NCBI GenBank assembly: GCA_904501925.1
Contig: CAJGCO010000008.1
Coordinates: forward strand, 1 to 63,914
Source of the DNA: an uncultured Alphaproteobacteria bacterium
GTDB taxonomy: Bacteria > Pseudomonadota > Alphaproteobacteria > RF32 > CAG-239
Length of the DNA stretch: 63,914 nucleotides
Direction: 5' to 3'
The translations under genes and the position numbers were made by a program. Below, in pieces: positions 1-8,333 of the stretch. Positions within the stretch are counted from its first letter, which is position 1. Every line of letters starts with the position of its first letter. The notes beneath the pieces were generated by a model. That model was not told the origin of the DNA. It saw only the letters and a program-made list of their open reading frames with translations, and did not search any database.

Positions 1-941
1 ATATTGATGATAAAAGCATAAACATTGATTTAAGCGTTTCTGTCGGGCATATTGCAAGTGGTGATTTTTGGTTAGCTAAAGATTTTTTTTCTAAAATACC
101 TAGCCAATATAATAAGAATATGACTTTTTTTAACTCTTTATATAAATATAAAGTAGCGTATAATGTTTTATTTAGAGGCACAATACTGCCTAATGAAGCT
201 GATTTATTTGGTAAATATAATCTTTTATATATTATCTATCCGATGTTTAATCAAATTAATGGAGTTGAATTAGTTGAAGATATAGATGTTTATGTTGAAA
301 ATATAAGAAATATTAGTAATAAATTTGATGCGATTATTGTAGCTTCAGATAAGCTTTCAAAAGAGTTGAATAATAATGGAATTAAATCGTATTATGTTCC
401 TCAATTTACCAATCAAGATAGATTTTATCCAGATTACCATGAAGAGCTTAAAAGTGATGTCTTATTTGTTGGGGCTAATGCTTTTTATCGTAAAGCTTAT
501 AAATATTTGTTAGATGAAAATATTGATGTAACTATTTTTGGTCCTAATTATGATAAAGGGATTTCAAAGGCTAATTATTTAGATAATAGAATTTTAAGAA
601 AATATTATAGCTCAGCAAAAATTGTGCTAAATGATACTAGAGATGGGATGAAGGAGTATGGTTTTATAAGCAATAGAATATTTGATGCTTCTGCATGTGG
701 AGCACTAGTTATATCTGATTATGTTAAAGAAATAGAAGATATTTATAAGGATAGTGTTCCTATGTGGAAAACGAAAGAAGAATTAATTGAATTAGTTAAA
801 TATTATTTGGATCCTAAAAATGAAAATGAACGTATCAAAAAAGCTAAAAAAGCAAGAGATATTACCTTAAATAATTTTACTGCAGAAAATGCTGCTAATA
901 GTTTTGTTAAAATATTTAATAGTATTGAGGAGATAAAATGA
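1..941 (+). CDS. CgeB-like glycosyltransferase-fold protein, 5'-truncated by window edge
   Basis: The frame is open from base 3 and continues past the left edge, so the first internal ATG (120) is not the true start: the residues before it (GHIASGDFWLAKDF) match the region before the C-terminal domain of the next gene (YNNGDYWIAKDI). The visible part has the two Rossmann-like halves of the CgeB/DUF3880 plus 'glycosyl transferases group 1' fold: a FDAIIVAS strand, VPQFTNQDRFYP, SDVLFVGANAFYRKA, then YYSSAKIVLNDTRD and the NRIFDASACGALVISDY signature of GT1-like acceptor/donor loops. It ends in an ATGA overlap with the next gene. Exact activity is unknown; glycan-related is inference from fold. 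Confidence 0.75.
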   Translation, partial: IDDKSINIDLSVSVGHIASGDFWLAKDFFSKIPSQYNKNMTFFNSLYKYKVAYNVLFRGTILPNEADLFGKYNLLYIIYPMFNQINGVELVEDIDVYVENIRNISNKFDAIIVASDKLSKELNNNGIKSYYVPQFTNQDRFYPDYHEELKSDVLFVGANAFYRKAYKYLLDENIDVTIFGPNYDKGISKANYLDNRILRKYYSSAKIVLNDTRDGMKEYGFISNRIFDASACGALVISDYVKEIEDIYKDSVPMWKTKEELIELVKYYLDPKNENERIKKAKKARDITLNNFTAENAANSFVKIFNSIEEIK

Positions 942-2785
942 GATTAAAGCATTTCTGTATTTTAGTTTTCTTATTTTTTGTGGTTAGTGCATATTTTGTA
1001 GTAAATAGAATTTATTTTAGAAAAGATGTATTTAATTTGATTTATGTTGAGCCTGCACTTGATAAAAATATTGAAATAGAGCTAGTTAATTTGTTAAATG
1101 CTAATAAAGACTTAAAGAAGCTAAAAAACAAAAAATATGATATTTATGTTGGTGGTTTTTTTGAATCTTTTGAATATAAAATAAAAAATAATGATAATTT
1201 CAATATATTAAGACTTGGCTCGTTTAACAAAATAAATTTGGAGTTAATTAATAAATTTGATTTAATTCTTACTTCAAGTAATGATTTAACTGTTTTTCTT
1301 AATTCTAAAAATATTAACTCACATATTTTACCATTATATAGCACTTATAACAACAAATCGCCTGTTAAATGTGTAGGAAAGGATTGTTATTGGGTTATAT
1401 TTGGTGAACAAACCGATGTTGAAAAATATATGATTTCGAATAATATTTTATATAAAAAATATAATAATATTGATGATGCTAATATTATTAATGAAAATGA
1501 TTATAATAATCTATTAGGTGTTATTGTTGGTAAATCTAGAATTTCAGATGTTTCTTATGACGTAAATCCTTTATTTTTGGAGTTTATTATTAGAAAAATA
1601 CCAATATTAACAAACGATGCTTTAGGGGTTAATAAAAGTACTGATTCCTTAATTTCTTTTTTATTTAGTGATGCAATTGCGTATTATTCTTATGATACTG
1701 ATATTGATTATTTCTTCAAAAATAGCACATATAGAGAAGATAAAATTAACTATGCTTATAAATATTTTGTAAATTTCTTAAGTGTAGGTGTTGCTTGTGA
1801 TAAGATATTAAATTTTTTATATAATGAAAATACATATAGAAATATTGCAAGTATTTTTTCACCTACTCCTGTTGGTTTGTATAATAATGGCGATTATTGG
1901 ATTGCTAAAGATATTGAGAGTGAATTTGATAACCTTGGTTACAAATCTCTAGTTTATTTTCCAACATCTACTTTTTCTAATATTGGTGATTTTAATATTT
2001 ATATTAGAGGAGGAATGCCTCTTAGAGAACGTATTATTGATAAAAATAAAACTTCTATTATGTATTTATTATTTCCTTTTATAAAAGATGAGGAAAAAAT
2101 AAAGAACTTAGATGAATTAGATTTTAGTGAATATTTTTTGCAAATAAAACAAGAACTTGACTTATTTGATGCTGTAGCAGTTGCATCTATTCCAATGGTT
2201 GAATGGTTAAAACAAAATGGTGTAAATGCTTTCTTTGTGCCTCAATTTACTAATACAAACAAATTTTATTATGATTTTGATGAAAAGCTTAAATCTGATA
2301 TACTTTTTGTCGGCAATAATACTTTTTATAGAAAAGCCCCTTCTATTTTAATTAAAAATAATATTCCGGTAACTATTTATGGTAATGGCTGGGGAGATAA
2401 AGCAAAAGCTAAATATGTAGATAATAAAATTCTTAGAAAATATTATAGTTCTGCTAAAATTGTTCTTAATGATACTCGTGATGTAATGAAAAAATTTGGA
2501 TTTATTATAAATCGCATATTTGATGTTAGTGCTAGTGGTGGATTTATTATTTCTGATTATGTTAAAGAAGTTGAAGATATATTTGGAGATAGTATTGTAA
2601 TGTATAAAAATGAAGACGAACTTGTTAAGCTTGTAAAATATTATTTAGATCCTAAAAATGAAAATGAACGCATTGATAAAATAAATAGAGCTCGTGAAAT
2701 TACTTTAAAATATTTTACATCTAAACAAGTGATTGATAGTTTTATAAATATTGATAAAATGGTTAGATTAAAAAAGGGAATTTAA
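938..2785 (+). CDS. Membrane-anchored CgeB-like protein with internally duplicated GT-fold domain
   Basis: 615 residues. ATG overlaps the TGA of the upstream gene (ATGA) after a GAGGAG-like ribosome site, so the two are translationally coupled. Residues 4-24 form one hydrophobic segment without a clear signal-peptidase site, a likely anchor. The C-terminal half (about 310-605) is very close to the upstream paralogue (YYSSAKIVLNDTRD, NRIFDVSASGG, YYLDPKNENERI in both). The N-terminal half (about 30-290) follows the same order of elements in decayed form: YDIYVGG, FDLILTSSND, YWVIFGEQ, then a block around IRKIPILTND. So the protein looks like a fusion of a degenerate and an intact copy. Substrate unknown; if the domain is periplasmic it would not see cytoplasmic sugar nucleotides. 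Its stop shares a TTAA with convergent comEC. Confidence 0.75.
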   Translation: MRLKHFCILVFLFFVVSAYFVVNRIYFRKDVFNLIYVEPALDKNIEIELVNLLNANKDLKKLKNKKYDIYVGGFFESFEYKIKNNDNFNILRLGSFNKINLELINKFDLILTSSNDLTVFLNSKNINSHILPLYSTYNNKSPVKCVGKDCYWVIFGEQTDVEKYMISNNILYKKYNNIDDANIINENDYNNLLGVIVGKSRISDVSYDVNPLFLEFIIRKIPILTNDALGVNKSTDSLISFLFSDAIAYYSYDTDIDYFFKNSTYREDKINYAYKYFVNFLSVGVACDKILNFLYNENTYRNIASIFSPTPVGLYNNGDYWIAKDIESEFDNLGYKSLVYFPTSTFSNIGDFNIYIRGGMPLRERIIDKNKTSIMYLLFPFIKDEEKIKNLDELDFSEYFLQIKQELDLFDAVAVASIPMVEWLKQNGVNAFFVPQFTNTNKFYYDFDEKLKSDILFVGNNTFYRKAPSILIKNNIPVTIYGNGWGDKAKAKYVDNKILRKYYSSAKIVLNDTRDVMKKFGFIINRIFDVSASGGFIISDYVKEVEDIFGDSIVMYKNEDELVKLVKYYLDPKNENERIDKINRAREITLKYFTSKQVIDSFINIDKMVRLKKGI

Positions 2786-4731
2786 TTCCATATTCTGTTT
2801 CTTTTATGGGTTTTATAAAATACACCTTTATCACAATCGATATATCCACCATCTTTAAATGGTATATCATTATTATTAAACTTTAATAGACCTTTACTAA
2901 ATTCAATTCTGTTTTTATATATACAAGATGTCTTGTTACATTTTAATTCAAGCGAATTGGTTTTATTTTCATTGTTTTTAACCCATAATTTACTTAGAAA
3001 TTTATTTGAATGCCAAGGTGATAATTGTAGTTTATTGTTACCATCTTTATATGCAAATGTATCACCAGATGAATTAAAAACAAAATCAACATTAGGAATA
3101 AATGCTAAGCTTATAAATCCTAATAATATTATATATAATCCCAATCTTTTCCAGTTGCTTTGCCATATACAAAACCAGAGTAATCCTAATGTTATTAACA
3201 AAATGGCTAAATCGGAAAAAGGAGGTATATTTTCACCAATTTTTGCAAATGGTAATGATGATATATATTGGGTTATTTTATTTATTATACTTATGCTATG
3301 TTCTAATATTTTTATAGTATAATTCCCTGCCCCAAATGGGATGCTAATTAAAAACAATAATAAAGCTGGCATTGTGTAAAAAGCAATTACAGGTGATGCA
3401 AGCATATTACCTAATAAGGTATATACACTTAATTGATTGAAAAAATAGATACTATATGGAAGTGTCATAAGTGTTGCAATAATGTCTGTTATTAAAATAG
3501 TGCAAAGATATAACATTAATTTATGTAATACACTAGGCTTATTAAAGTATTGATTAATTTTGTATATATTTACATCATAATACGAAATTAACCCTAAAGT
3601 TGCAGAAAAAGACATTAAAAATCCTGGATTTACTACAGAACTTGGAGAAATTAACACAACAACAATTAATGCAAAAGCCCAAAGTCTCAATGATATTGCT
3701 CTCCTATTTAGTAATGTTGCAAGCAATACAATTGTAATCATAGTAAAAGCTCGAATACATGATATGCTTTGTCCTGATATTAAAAAATATAAAAATGTTG
3801 CAAATATTGCAATTATTGCTGAAGGTTTACGCAAATCATATTGACCATATCCAAATGGAATTAATATTAATTGTATTATAAAAAATGTAAGTAAGGCAAT
3901 TATACTCATATGCATACCTGATATTGACAGAAAATGAGCTAGCCCAGCAACTCGATACATTTCATTTAATTCTTGTGTAATATCGCTTTTTTTACCGATA
4001 CTAATAGCCTTTATTATGCTACCATTTTGTGTAGTTGTATTGTTATCTATTATATTTTCAATATTTTTTTGTATATGTTTAATTTTGCTACTTATTAAAG
4101 ACGGAGTTTGATTACAATCTATTTCAAATATTGGAGATATTATAAATCCATTTGCGCTAATTGTTTTGTAAAAGTTTGATCTTTCTTGGTTATAATTGCT
4201 TAATGGGTTTGGTGTAAAGTTTTTGGGAAATTTAGCAATTAATTCAATACATGTTCCTTCTTTTAACCATTCTGGTTTAAATGTTAAACTGAGCTTAAAA
4301 TCTCCTTTTAAGTCTTTTTCAAAATTACTTACATTAGTTAAGAGTATTCGTGGTTTATTATTGTAATTATAATCTAATACTTTAATTTGGCCTCTTAAGT
4401 ATGTTGTTTCTGCAACTTCTTTTTCTATTTTATTTAAATGATATAAAGCATCAGCTTTTGCAATACTTACCCCTAAAACAAATACCAATATATAAGTTAA
4501 AACCTTAAATTTCAAATAGTTATTTCGGTAAATATATAATAAACCTAGTACTAATTCTAAGTATATTACTATCATGTATATTGGTATTTCGAATGGAAAA
4601 GTTATATAAAATGCTGCGCCTAAAGCTAGAGATACAGCATACCAGATTACTAAACTTTCAGCCTCTTTTGAGCAATTATCATATAAATATGTCTTTACTC
4701 GTAGTAACTGTTTTTTTGTCCACCAAATCAA
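2782..4731 (-). CDS. comEC: ComEC/Rec2-family DNA uptake channel protein
   Basis: 649 residues. Hydrophobic N-terminus, then a soluble DUF4131-like segment (about 95-210) and the multi-pass Competence domain, with the family motif around YRVAGLAHFLSISGMHMSI (about residues 264-282) and the SGQSISCIRAF segment. In ComEC proteins this forms the inner-membrane channel for single-stranded DNA during transformation. There is no complete metallo-beta-lactamase domain; the C-terminal approximately 90 residues are only a short soluble tail, as in many alphaproteobacterial homologues. It starts with TTG, overlapping the lpxB TGA (TTGA), which implies coupled translation in lpxI-lpxB-comEC. No other competence gene is visible, so natural transformation is not proven. 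Confidence 0.88.
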   Translation of the reverse strand: MIWWTKKQLLRVKTYLYDNCSKEAESLVIWYAVSLALGAAFYITFPFEIPIYMIVIYLELVLGLLYIYRNNYLKFKVLTYILVFVLGVSIAKADALYHLNKIEKEVAETTYLRGQIKVLDYNYNNKPRILLTNVSNFEKDLKGDFKLSLTFKPEWLKEGTCIELIAKFPKNFTPNPLSNYNQERSNFYKTISANGFIISPIFEIDCNQTPSLISSKIKHIQKNIENIIDNNTTTQNGSIIKAISIGKKSDITQELNEMYRVAGLAHFLSISGMHMSIIALLTFFIIQLILIPFGYGQYDLRKPSAIIAIFATFLYFLISGQSISCIRAFTMITIVLLATLLNRRAISLRLWAFALIVVVLISPSSVVNPGFLMSFSATLGLISYYDVNIYKINQYFNKPSVLHKLMLYLCTILITDIIATLMTLPYSIYFFNQLSVYTLLGNMLASPVIAFYTMPALLLFLISIPFGAGNYTIKILEHSISIINKITQYISSLPFAKIGENIPPFSDLAILLITLGLLWFCIWQSNWKRLGLYIILLGFISLAFIPNVDFVFNSSGDTFAYKDGNNKLQLSPWHSNKFLSKLWVKNNENKTNSLELKCNKTSCIYKNRIEFSKGLLKFNNNDIPFKDGGYIDCDKGVFYKTHKRNRIWN

Positions 4732-5885
4732 TTACTTATCCCTTTAATTTCATTTATAATTATTTCTGCAGCTTTTTGACTTGGTCTAACTTTTCCTACT
4801 CCTAAATTTTGCCTTAATTCATCAAAGCCTTTTTCTTGAGTACTATATAGGTCTGAGTTTTTATCTAGTAGTAAATTTATATTTTTTAATATGTTTTCTT
4901 TATTACATTTATCTTGTAATAATTCCGGAACAATTAATTTATCTAGTAAAATATTTGTTAGATTTACATATTTTATATTACTAATGTGGCGTACCAACCA
5001 AGCTGTTAGTGCTGGGGCTTTATATGCTATTATGTGAGGGACGTTAATTATAGCAAGCTCTAGAGCGACTGTACCTGAAGCTGCAATAGCTATACATGCA
5101 CTCTGAGCAGCAGAATATCTCTCATGCTGAGTATTTATAACTAATATATCAGAGTTTCTTTGTTTTAAGATGTTTTTTACTCTATTTTCAACTGTTTTAA
5201 CAGTTGGTAAAACAAAATACAGATCTTTATTAGTTTTCTTTAATTCATCAACAACATCTAAAAATATTGGTAATAAATTTGCAACCTCATTATGTCTTGA
5301 ACCTGGTAAAATTAATGCTATTTTTTTATCTTTGGGTATATTATATTTAGATATAAAATCATTTGAATTAGCATTTATCATTGAACTTTCAACCACAGGG
5401 TGTCCGACAAAATCTGTTGGTAAATTGTATGGTGTGAAATATTGAGGTTCATTTGGAAATAATGTTAATAATCTATCTATGTACTTATACATAGTTTTTG
5501 CACGTTTTTTCTTCCAAGCCCAAACTTGTGGTGCAACATAATGGATTTGTTTAACTTTTATATTTTGTTTTCTTAAAGCTTTATGTACACGTGCTGAAAA
5601 GCTCCAACTATCGATAGTTATTACAATATCTGGCTTTTTTTCTTTTATATCTTGAATGGTTTCTTTTATATGTCTTAACACCTTTGGAATGCTAGGTATA
5701 ACTTCAACCAGTCCCATTACAGCTAAATCGGATATATCAAAAAGAGAATGCATTCCCTCTTTTTCCATATTATCTCCACAAACACCTGTAAATTCTATTG
5801 AGCTATTTTGAGATTTTAGGGCACGCATAAGACGTGCACCTAACATATCGCCTGATGGTTCACCAGCAATTAAATATATTAACAT
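4728..5885 (-). CDS. lpxB: Lipid-A-disaccharide synthase LpxB
   Basis: 385 residues, the usual family length. GT19 enzyme that joins UDP-2,3-diacylglucosamine and 2,3-diacylglucosamine-1-phosphate to lipid A disaccharide at the inner face of the cytoplasmic membrane. The N-terminus LIAGEPSGDMLGARLM is the LpxB signature; further typical blocks are YVAPQVWAWKKKR (about 120-132), FVGHPVVE, LPGSRHNEV (about 195-203) and AASGTVALELA (about 270-280). The ATG overlaps the end of lpxI by 7 nt. Its stop overlaps the comEC start. Together with lpxI it supplies two successive steps of the Raetz pathway. Confidence 0.97.
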   Translation of the reverse strand: MLIYLIAGEPSGDMLGARLMRALKSQNSSIEFTGVCGDNMEKEGMHSLFDISDLAVMGLVEVIPSIPKVLRHIKETIQDIKEKKPDIVITIDSWSFSARVHKALRKQNIKVKQIHYVAPQVWAWKKKRAKTMYKYIDRLLTLFPNEPQYFTPYNLPTDFVGHPVVESSMINANSNDFISKYNIPKDKKIALILPGSRHNEVANLLPIFLDVVDELKKTNKDLYFVLPTVKTVENRVKNILKQRNSDILVINTQHERYSAAQSACIAIAASGTVALELAIINVPHIIAYKAPALTAWLVRHISNIKYVNLTNILLDKLIVPELLQDKCNKENILKNINLLLDKNSDLYSTQEKGFDELRQNLGVGKVRPSQKAAEIIINEIKGISN

Positions 5886-6751
5886 AAACCATACTCCCTA
5901 GGTGTTATACCTTTTATAAACATTTTATATTTGTTAGCTAGTTTTATAACTTCTTCTTCATTTACAATTAGTGTGTTTCCCTCGTGAATGGCGATTCCTT
6001 TGAAACCTGAATTGTGAGCATTTTCAATAGTTCTAACACCTATTGTTGGTAGGTCAATTCGCATATCTTGTTGAGGTTTGCGCATCTTTACTAAGATGGG
6101 GGATTTGCCTTTACGTTTGTAATCATTGCAACGTATAATAAGTTTATCAGTTCCTTCTATTCCTTCAAGACCTAAAACTAAACCTTGTTGAACAACAACT
6201 GCTTGTCCTACATCTAATGCACCTAAAGTTGAGGCTACTTCAATTCCTTTTCTTATATCTTCTTCATCTTCTTGAGATGGCGATATTTTAGTTAAAACGC
6301 CTCCTTTTGCTAATAAATCCGGTACCACTTCTTGTATACCTACAACTTTCATCTTTTCTTCTTCTATCTCTTTTACTAGAGCTCTTAATATACCATCATC
6401 TCCAATTGCTTTTGCTCCTAATTTAGCAAAAAAGGTTGCTGTACGTAAATCTGGAATAAGCTCTGCAAGAGTTGGGCGTTTAATTGTTCCGATTAAAACA
6501 ATTTCTTTTACATTTTCATCTTTTAATCTTTTAAAACCAGTTCCTGCTTGCCCAATCCTAATCCATTCATGGTTTATTTCAGAGGTAAAGAATTCATCAT
6601 TAGCATTTTCTTTTATCGCTAAGACAAAATATGGGCGATTATTTTTTATACAATAATCAATTACTTTTTTAGGTAAATCCCCGCCTCCAGCAATTATGCC
6701 CAACTTTCTATTTGATGTTGTTTGAATTGAATTTTCTATATTCTCACCCAT
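5879..6751 (-). CDS. lpxI: UDP-2,3-diacylglucosamine pyrophosphatase LpxI (DUF1009)
   Basis: 290 residues. LpxI hydrolyses UDP-2,3-diacylglucosamine to 2,3-diacylglucosamine-1-phosphate and UMP; it replaces LpxH in alphaproteobacteria. Visible family features: KLGIIAGGGDLPKKVIDYC at residues 17-35, GIQEVVPDLLAKGG in the middle, VVQQGLVLGLEGIEGTD and the C-terminal MRIDLPTIGVRTIENAHNSGFKGIAIHEG. It is directly followed, with a 7-nt overlap, by lpxB, whose substrate it makes. Here lpxA and fabZ are not adjacent, so the usual lpxD-fabZ-lpxA-lpxI-lpxB order is split. A candidate promoter lies at 6785-6812. Confidence 0.96.
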   Translation of the reverse strand: MGENIENSIQTTSNRKLGIIAGGGDLPKKVIDYCIKNNRPYFVLAIKENANDEFFTSEINHEWIRIGQAGTGFKRLKDENVKEIVLIGTIKRPTLAELIPDLRTATFFAKLGAKAIGDDGILRALVKEIEEEKMKVVGIQEVVPDLLAKGGVLTKISPSQEDEEDIRKGIEVASTLGALDVGQAVVVQQGLVLGLEGIEGTDKLIIRCNDYKRKGKSPILVKMRKPQQDMRIDLPTIGVRTIENAHNSGFKGIAIHEGNTLIVNEEEVIKLANKYKMFIKGITPREYGLC

Positions 6752-6784
6752 AGCTAATATCCAAATTTAATTAACGATATAGTG

Positions 6785-6812
6785 ATATTAGCAATTATTT
6801 TTTTTTATGCAA
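6785..6812 (-). promoter_or_regulatory. Candidate sigma70-type promoter for lpxI-lpxB-comEC
   Basis: On the minus strand TTGCAT (6812-6807) and TAATAT (6790-6785) are 16 nt apart, with predicted start near 6778, about 27 nt before the lpxI ATG. Only a consensus match in AT-rich DNA, so moderate support. Confidence 0.4.
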
Positions 6813-6899
6813 ATATTTTATGTTATTTTATATTATAGATTTTTTTTACATATTGGAGTGTGTTGTATGAAAAAAAATAAAAAACATTAAAAAATATAG

Positions 6900-6928
6900 T
6901 TGACAAATGATTTTTTTGATATTATATG
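6900..6928 (+). promoter_or_regulatory. Promoter of the initiator tRNA gene
   Basis: Perfect -35 TTGACA at 6900-6905, 17-nt spacer, -10 TATATG at 6923-6928; predicted start near 6935, about 20 nt before the tRNA. Confidence 0.65.
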
Positions 6929-6957
6929 TCTTTTTATCGTTAAGCGATGTTACTTAT

Positions 6958-7034
<77 letters not shown>

Positions 7035-7045
7035 ATAAATTAAAG

Positions 7046-7073
7046 GCTTCGAGTTAGTTCTCGAAGCTTTTTT
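7046..7073 (+). terminator. Intrinsic terminator of the initiator tRNA
   Basis: Perfect 8-bp stem GCTTCGAG (7046-7053) / CTCGAAGC (7060-7067), 6-nt loop, then TTTTTT. Confidence 0.92.
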
Positions 7074-7184
7074 ATTATAGCTGTTTTTCTTGTGTTTACA
7101 AATTAAATTTAATACTAGATTTTATCCCAAAATATCATCCCTTTCTTTAATACAATAATATTGAAAAACTCCTTATATAAAAAG

Positions 7185-7213
7185 AAAAAAAGGCTGTATA
7201 TTACAACAGCCTT
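7185..7213 (-). terminator. Intrinsic terminator of the beta-barrel gene
   Basis: On the minus strand AAGGCTGT (7213-7206) pairs with ACAGCCTT (7197-7190), followed by a T run. It lies 31 nt after the stop codon. Confidence 0.88.
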
Positions 7214-7243
7214 ATAAACTTAGAATTATATTCTTATGAAAAT

Positions 7244-7864
7244 TTAAAATGCGTATCTAGCTCCGATATATAATTCATGAGCAGATGTTTCAACATCAAC
7301 ACCGTAGCCTGATATATCACCATAATCAACGTATCTGTATCCTGCATCAACAGTAATATTATCTGTTAGTTTATAACCTGTACCGGCTCCAACTTGCCAA
7401 GCAAATGCACTATTATCAATACTACCTGTCATAAACGCTGCTGTCAAACTCCCCTTATTTTTAGCAAAACCTAAACCTGCTCCGATGTATGGTCTTAATT
7501 TACATTCTGTTTCAAAATCATAATAAGCATTCAACATAACAGACTGTGTTTCAATTTCAAACTTACCATTAAAGTAATTAGATACACCAGCAATTCTCAT
7601 AGCGTATGTTTTTTCATTAGATTGGTTTTTGTTGTATTCTAATTCAGTTCTAACAGTTCCTTTATTTACTTTAAATGATGTACCGATGGCTAGACTTCCG
7701 CCCATTATATTATCGTCAACTGCAAATGTATCACCTAATTTAACATCAGATGACATCTCAATATATCTTAATTTGGCTCCAATGTATGGATTTAAATCAA
7801 CTGCATTTACATTCATTGTAAATAAAACTGTAGCAACACCTGCCAATAATAAAGTTTTCTTCAT
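7244..7864 (-). CDS. Outer-membrane beta-barrel protein (opacity/OmpA-like 8-strand type)
   Basis: 206 residues. I choose the ATG at 7864 because AAGGAAG sits just upstream and it starts a clean signal peptide (MKKTLLLAGVATVLFTMNVNA, cut after Ala21); the in-frame start 27 nt upstream would spoil this. The mature part alternates polar and hydrophobic residues, with strand-like pieces PYIGAKLRYIEM, LRPYIGAGLGFAKNKG, FAWQVGAGTGYKLTDNITVDAGYRYVDYG and ends ELYIGARYAF with the terminal Phe used by the BAM complex. A structured RNA and a terminator lie within the 5' leader (7893-8097), suggesting attenuation control. Ligand or role unknown; Rickettsiales-type surface antigens and Opa-like adhesins share this architecture. 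Confidence 0.85.
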   Translation of the reverse strand: MKKTLLLAGVATVLFTMNVNAVDLNPYIGAKLRYIEMSSDVKLGDTFAVDDNIMGGSLAIGTSFKVNKGTVRTELEYNKNQSNEKTYAMRIAGVSNYFNGKFEIETQSVMLNAYYDFETECKLRPYIGAGLGFAKNKGSLTAAFMTGSIDNSAFAWQVGAGTGYKLTDNITVDAGYRYVDYGDISGYGVDVETSAHELYIGARYAF

Positions 7865-7892
7865 ATTATAACTTCCTTTCTTTTTTAACATT

Positions 7893-7923
7893 AAAAAAAT
7901 TAAATCGCCTTGATTAGAGGCGA
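7893..7923 (-). terminator. Terminator hairpin just upstream of the beta-barrel gene (attenuator candidate)
   Basis: Minus strand TCGCCT (7923-7918), loop CTAATCA, AGGCGA (7910-7905), then TTTAATTTTTTT ending at 7893. Only 28 nt separate it from the ATG at 7864, and those hold the ribosome site, so it either ends a separate small RNA or attenuates the gene. Confidence 0.8.
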
Positions 7924-8097
7924 CTGGAAGTTAGAACCTATTTACGCAAAATAGTGCGGTATATTGACCGCAAGGCTTATTTTACCGCCTTCCAGTCATT
8001 TAAATAAATAACTAGAGGCGTGTAAAATTTAACGTCATACACACTAAAGACGTGCGTAGAGAGGGTTCTAAACCTCACATTGGTAATCATCCAATGC
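7893..8097 (-). ncRNA. Unidentified structured RNA: leader/riboswitch-like element or independent sRNA
   Basis: This gap of over 300 nt holds no gene but is clearly richer in G+C than its surroundings and full of complementary segments. TTAGAACC (7931-7938) pairs with GGTTCTAA (8064-8071) and continues as TTTACGC (7941-7947) with GCGTAGA (8054-8060). Inside lie a hairpin with stem TGCGGT/ACCGCA flanked by AAAATA/TATTTT (about 7948-7982) and ACGTC/GACGT (about 8031-8053). GACTGGAAG (7922-7930) pairs with CTTCCAGTC (7989-7997), crossing the closing helix as a pseudoknot. A CATTGG/CCAATG hairpin (8078-8096) is at the 5' end. Minus orientation is favoured by the promoter (8104-8132) and terminator (7893-7923). 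No tmRNA, RNase P, SRP or known riboswitch signature was recognised; 6S RNA cannot be ruled out. Confidence 0.6.
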
Positions 8098-8103
8098 AGG
8101 GTT

Positions 8104-8132
8104 AGGTTATTCCGTTTTTTATTAGAAGTCAA
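8104..8132 (-). promoter_or_regulatory. Candidate promoter for the structured RNA / beta-barrel transcript
   Basis: Minus strand TTGACT (8132-8127), 17-nt spacer, TAACCT (8109-8104); predicted start near 8097, at the foot of the first hairpin. The -10 resembles that of umuC (TACCTT). The stretch from here to 8333 shows nothing else I can name. Confidence 0.5.
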
Positions 8133-8333
8133 ACTTTTTTTGAGTTTCCTTAATAATATCTATGACAAAAAACAAGTAATATTAATTTTGTTTTGATAAA
8201 AAAAATATGACAATCAATAGATTGCTCTTAAAATTTATTTTATATACTATTATTAAGTCCTGTTACTGAATTTTGTTATGTGTATTTATATTTTTTGTAT
8301 GCTTTTTTTTTAGAATTGTACTCAGAATTAGAT

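Noticed and set aside
2933..3322. Open frame on the plus strand inside comEC
   Set aside because: No ribosome site, opposite to a conserved gene, no recognisable domain.
7893..8100. Split tmRNA or SRP RNA as identity of the structured element
   Set aside because: No alphaproteobacterial tag codons (Ala-Asn-Asp-Asn type), no T-arm followed by CCA, and no SRP GGAAGCAGC-type domain on either strand.
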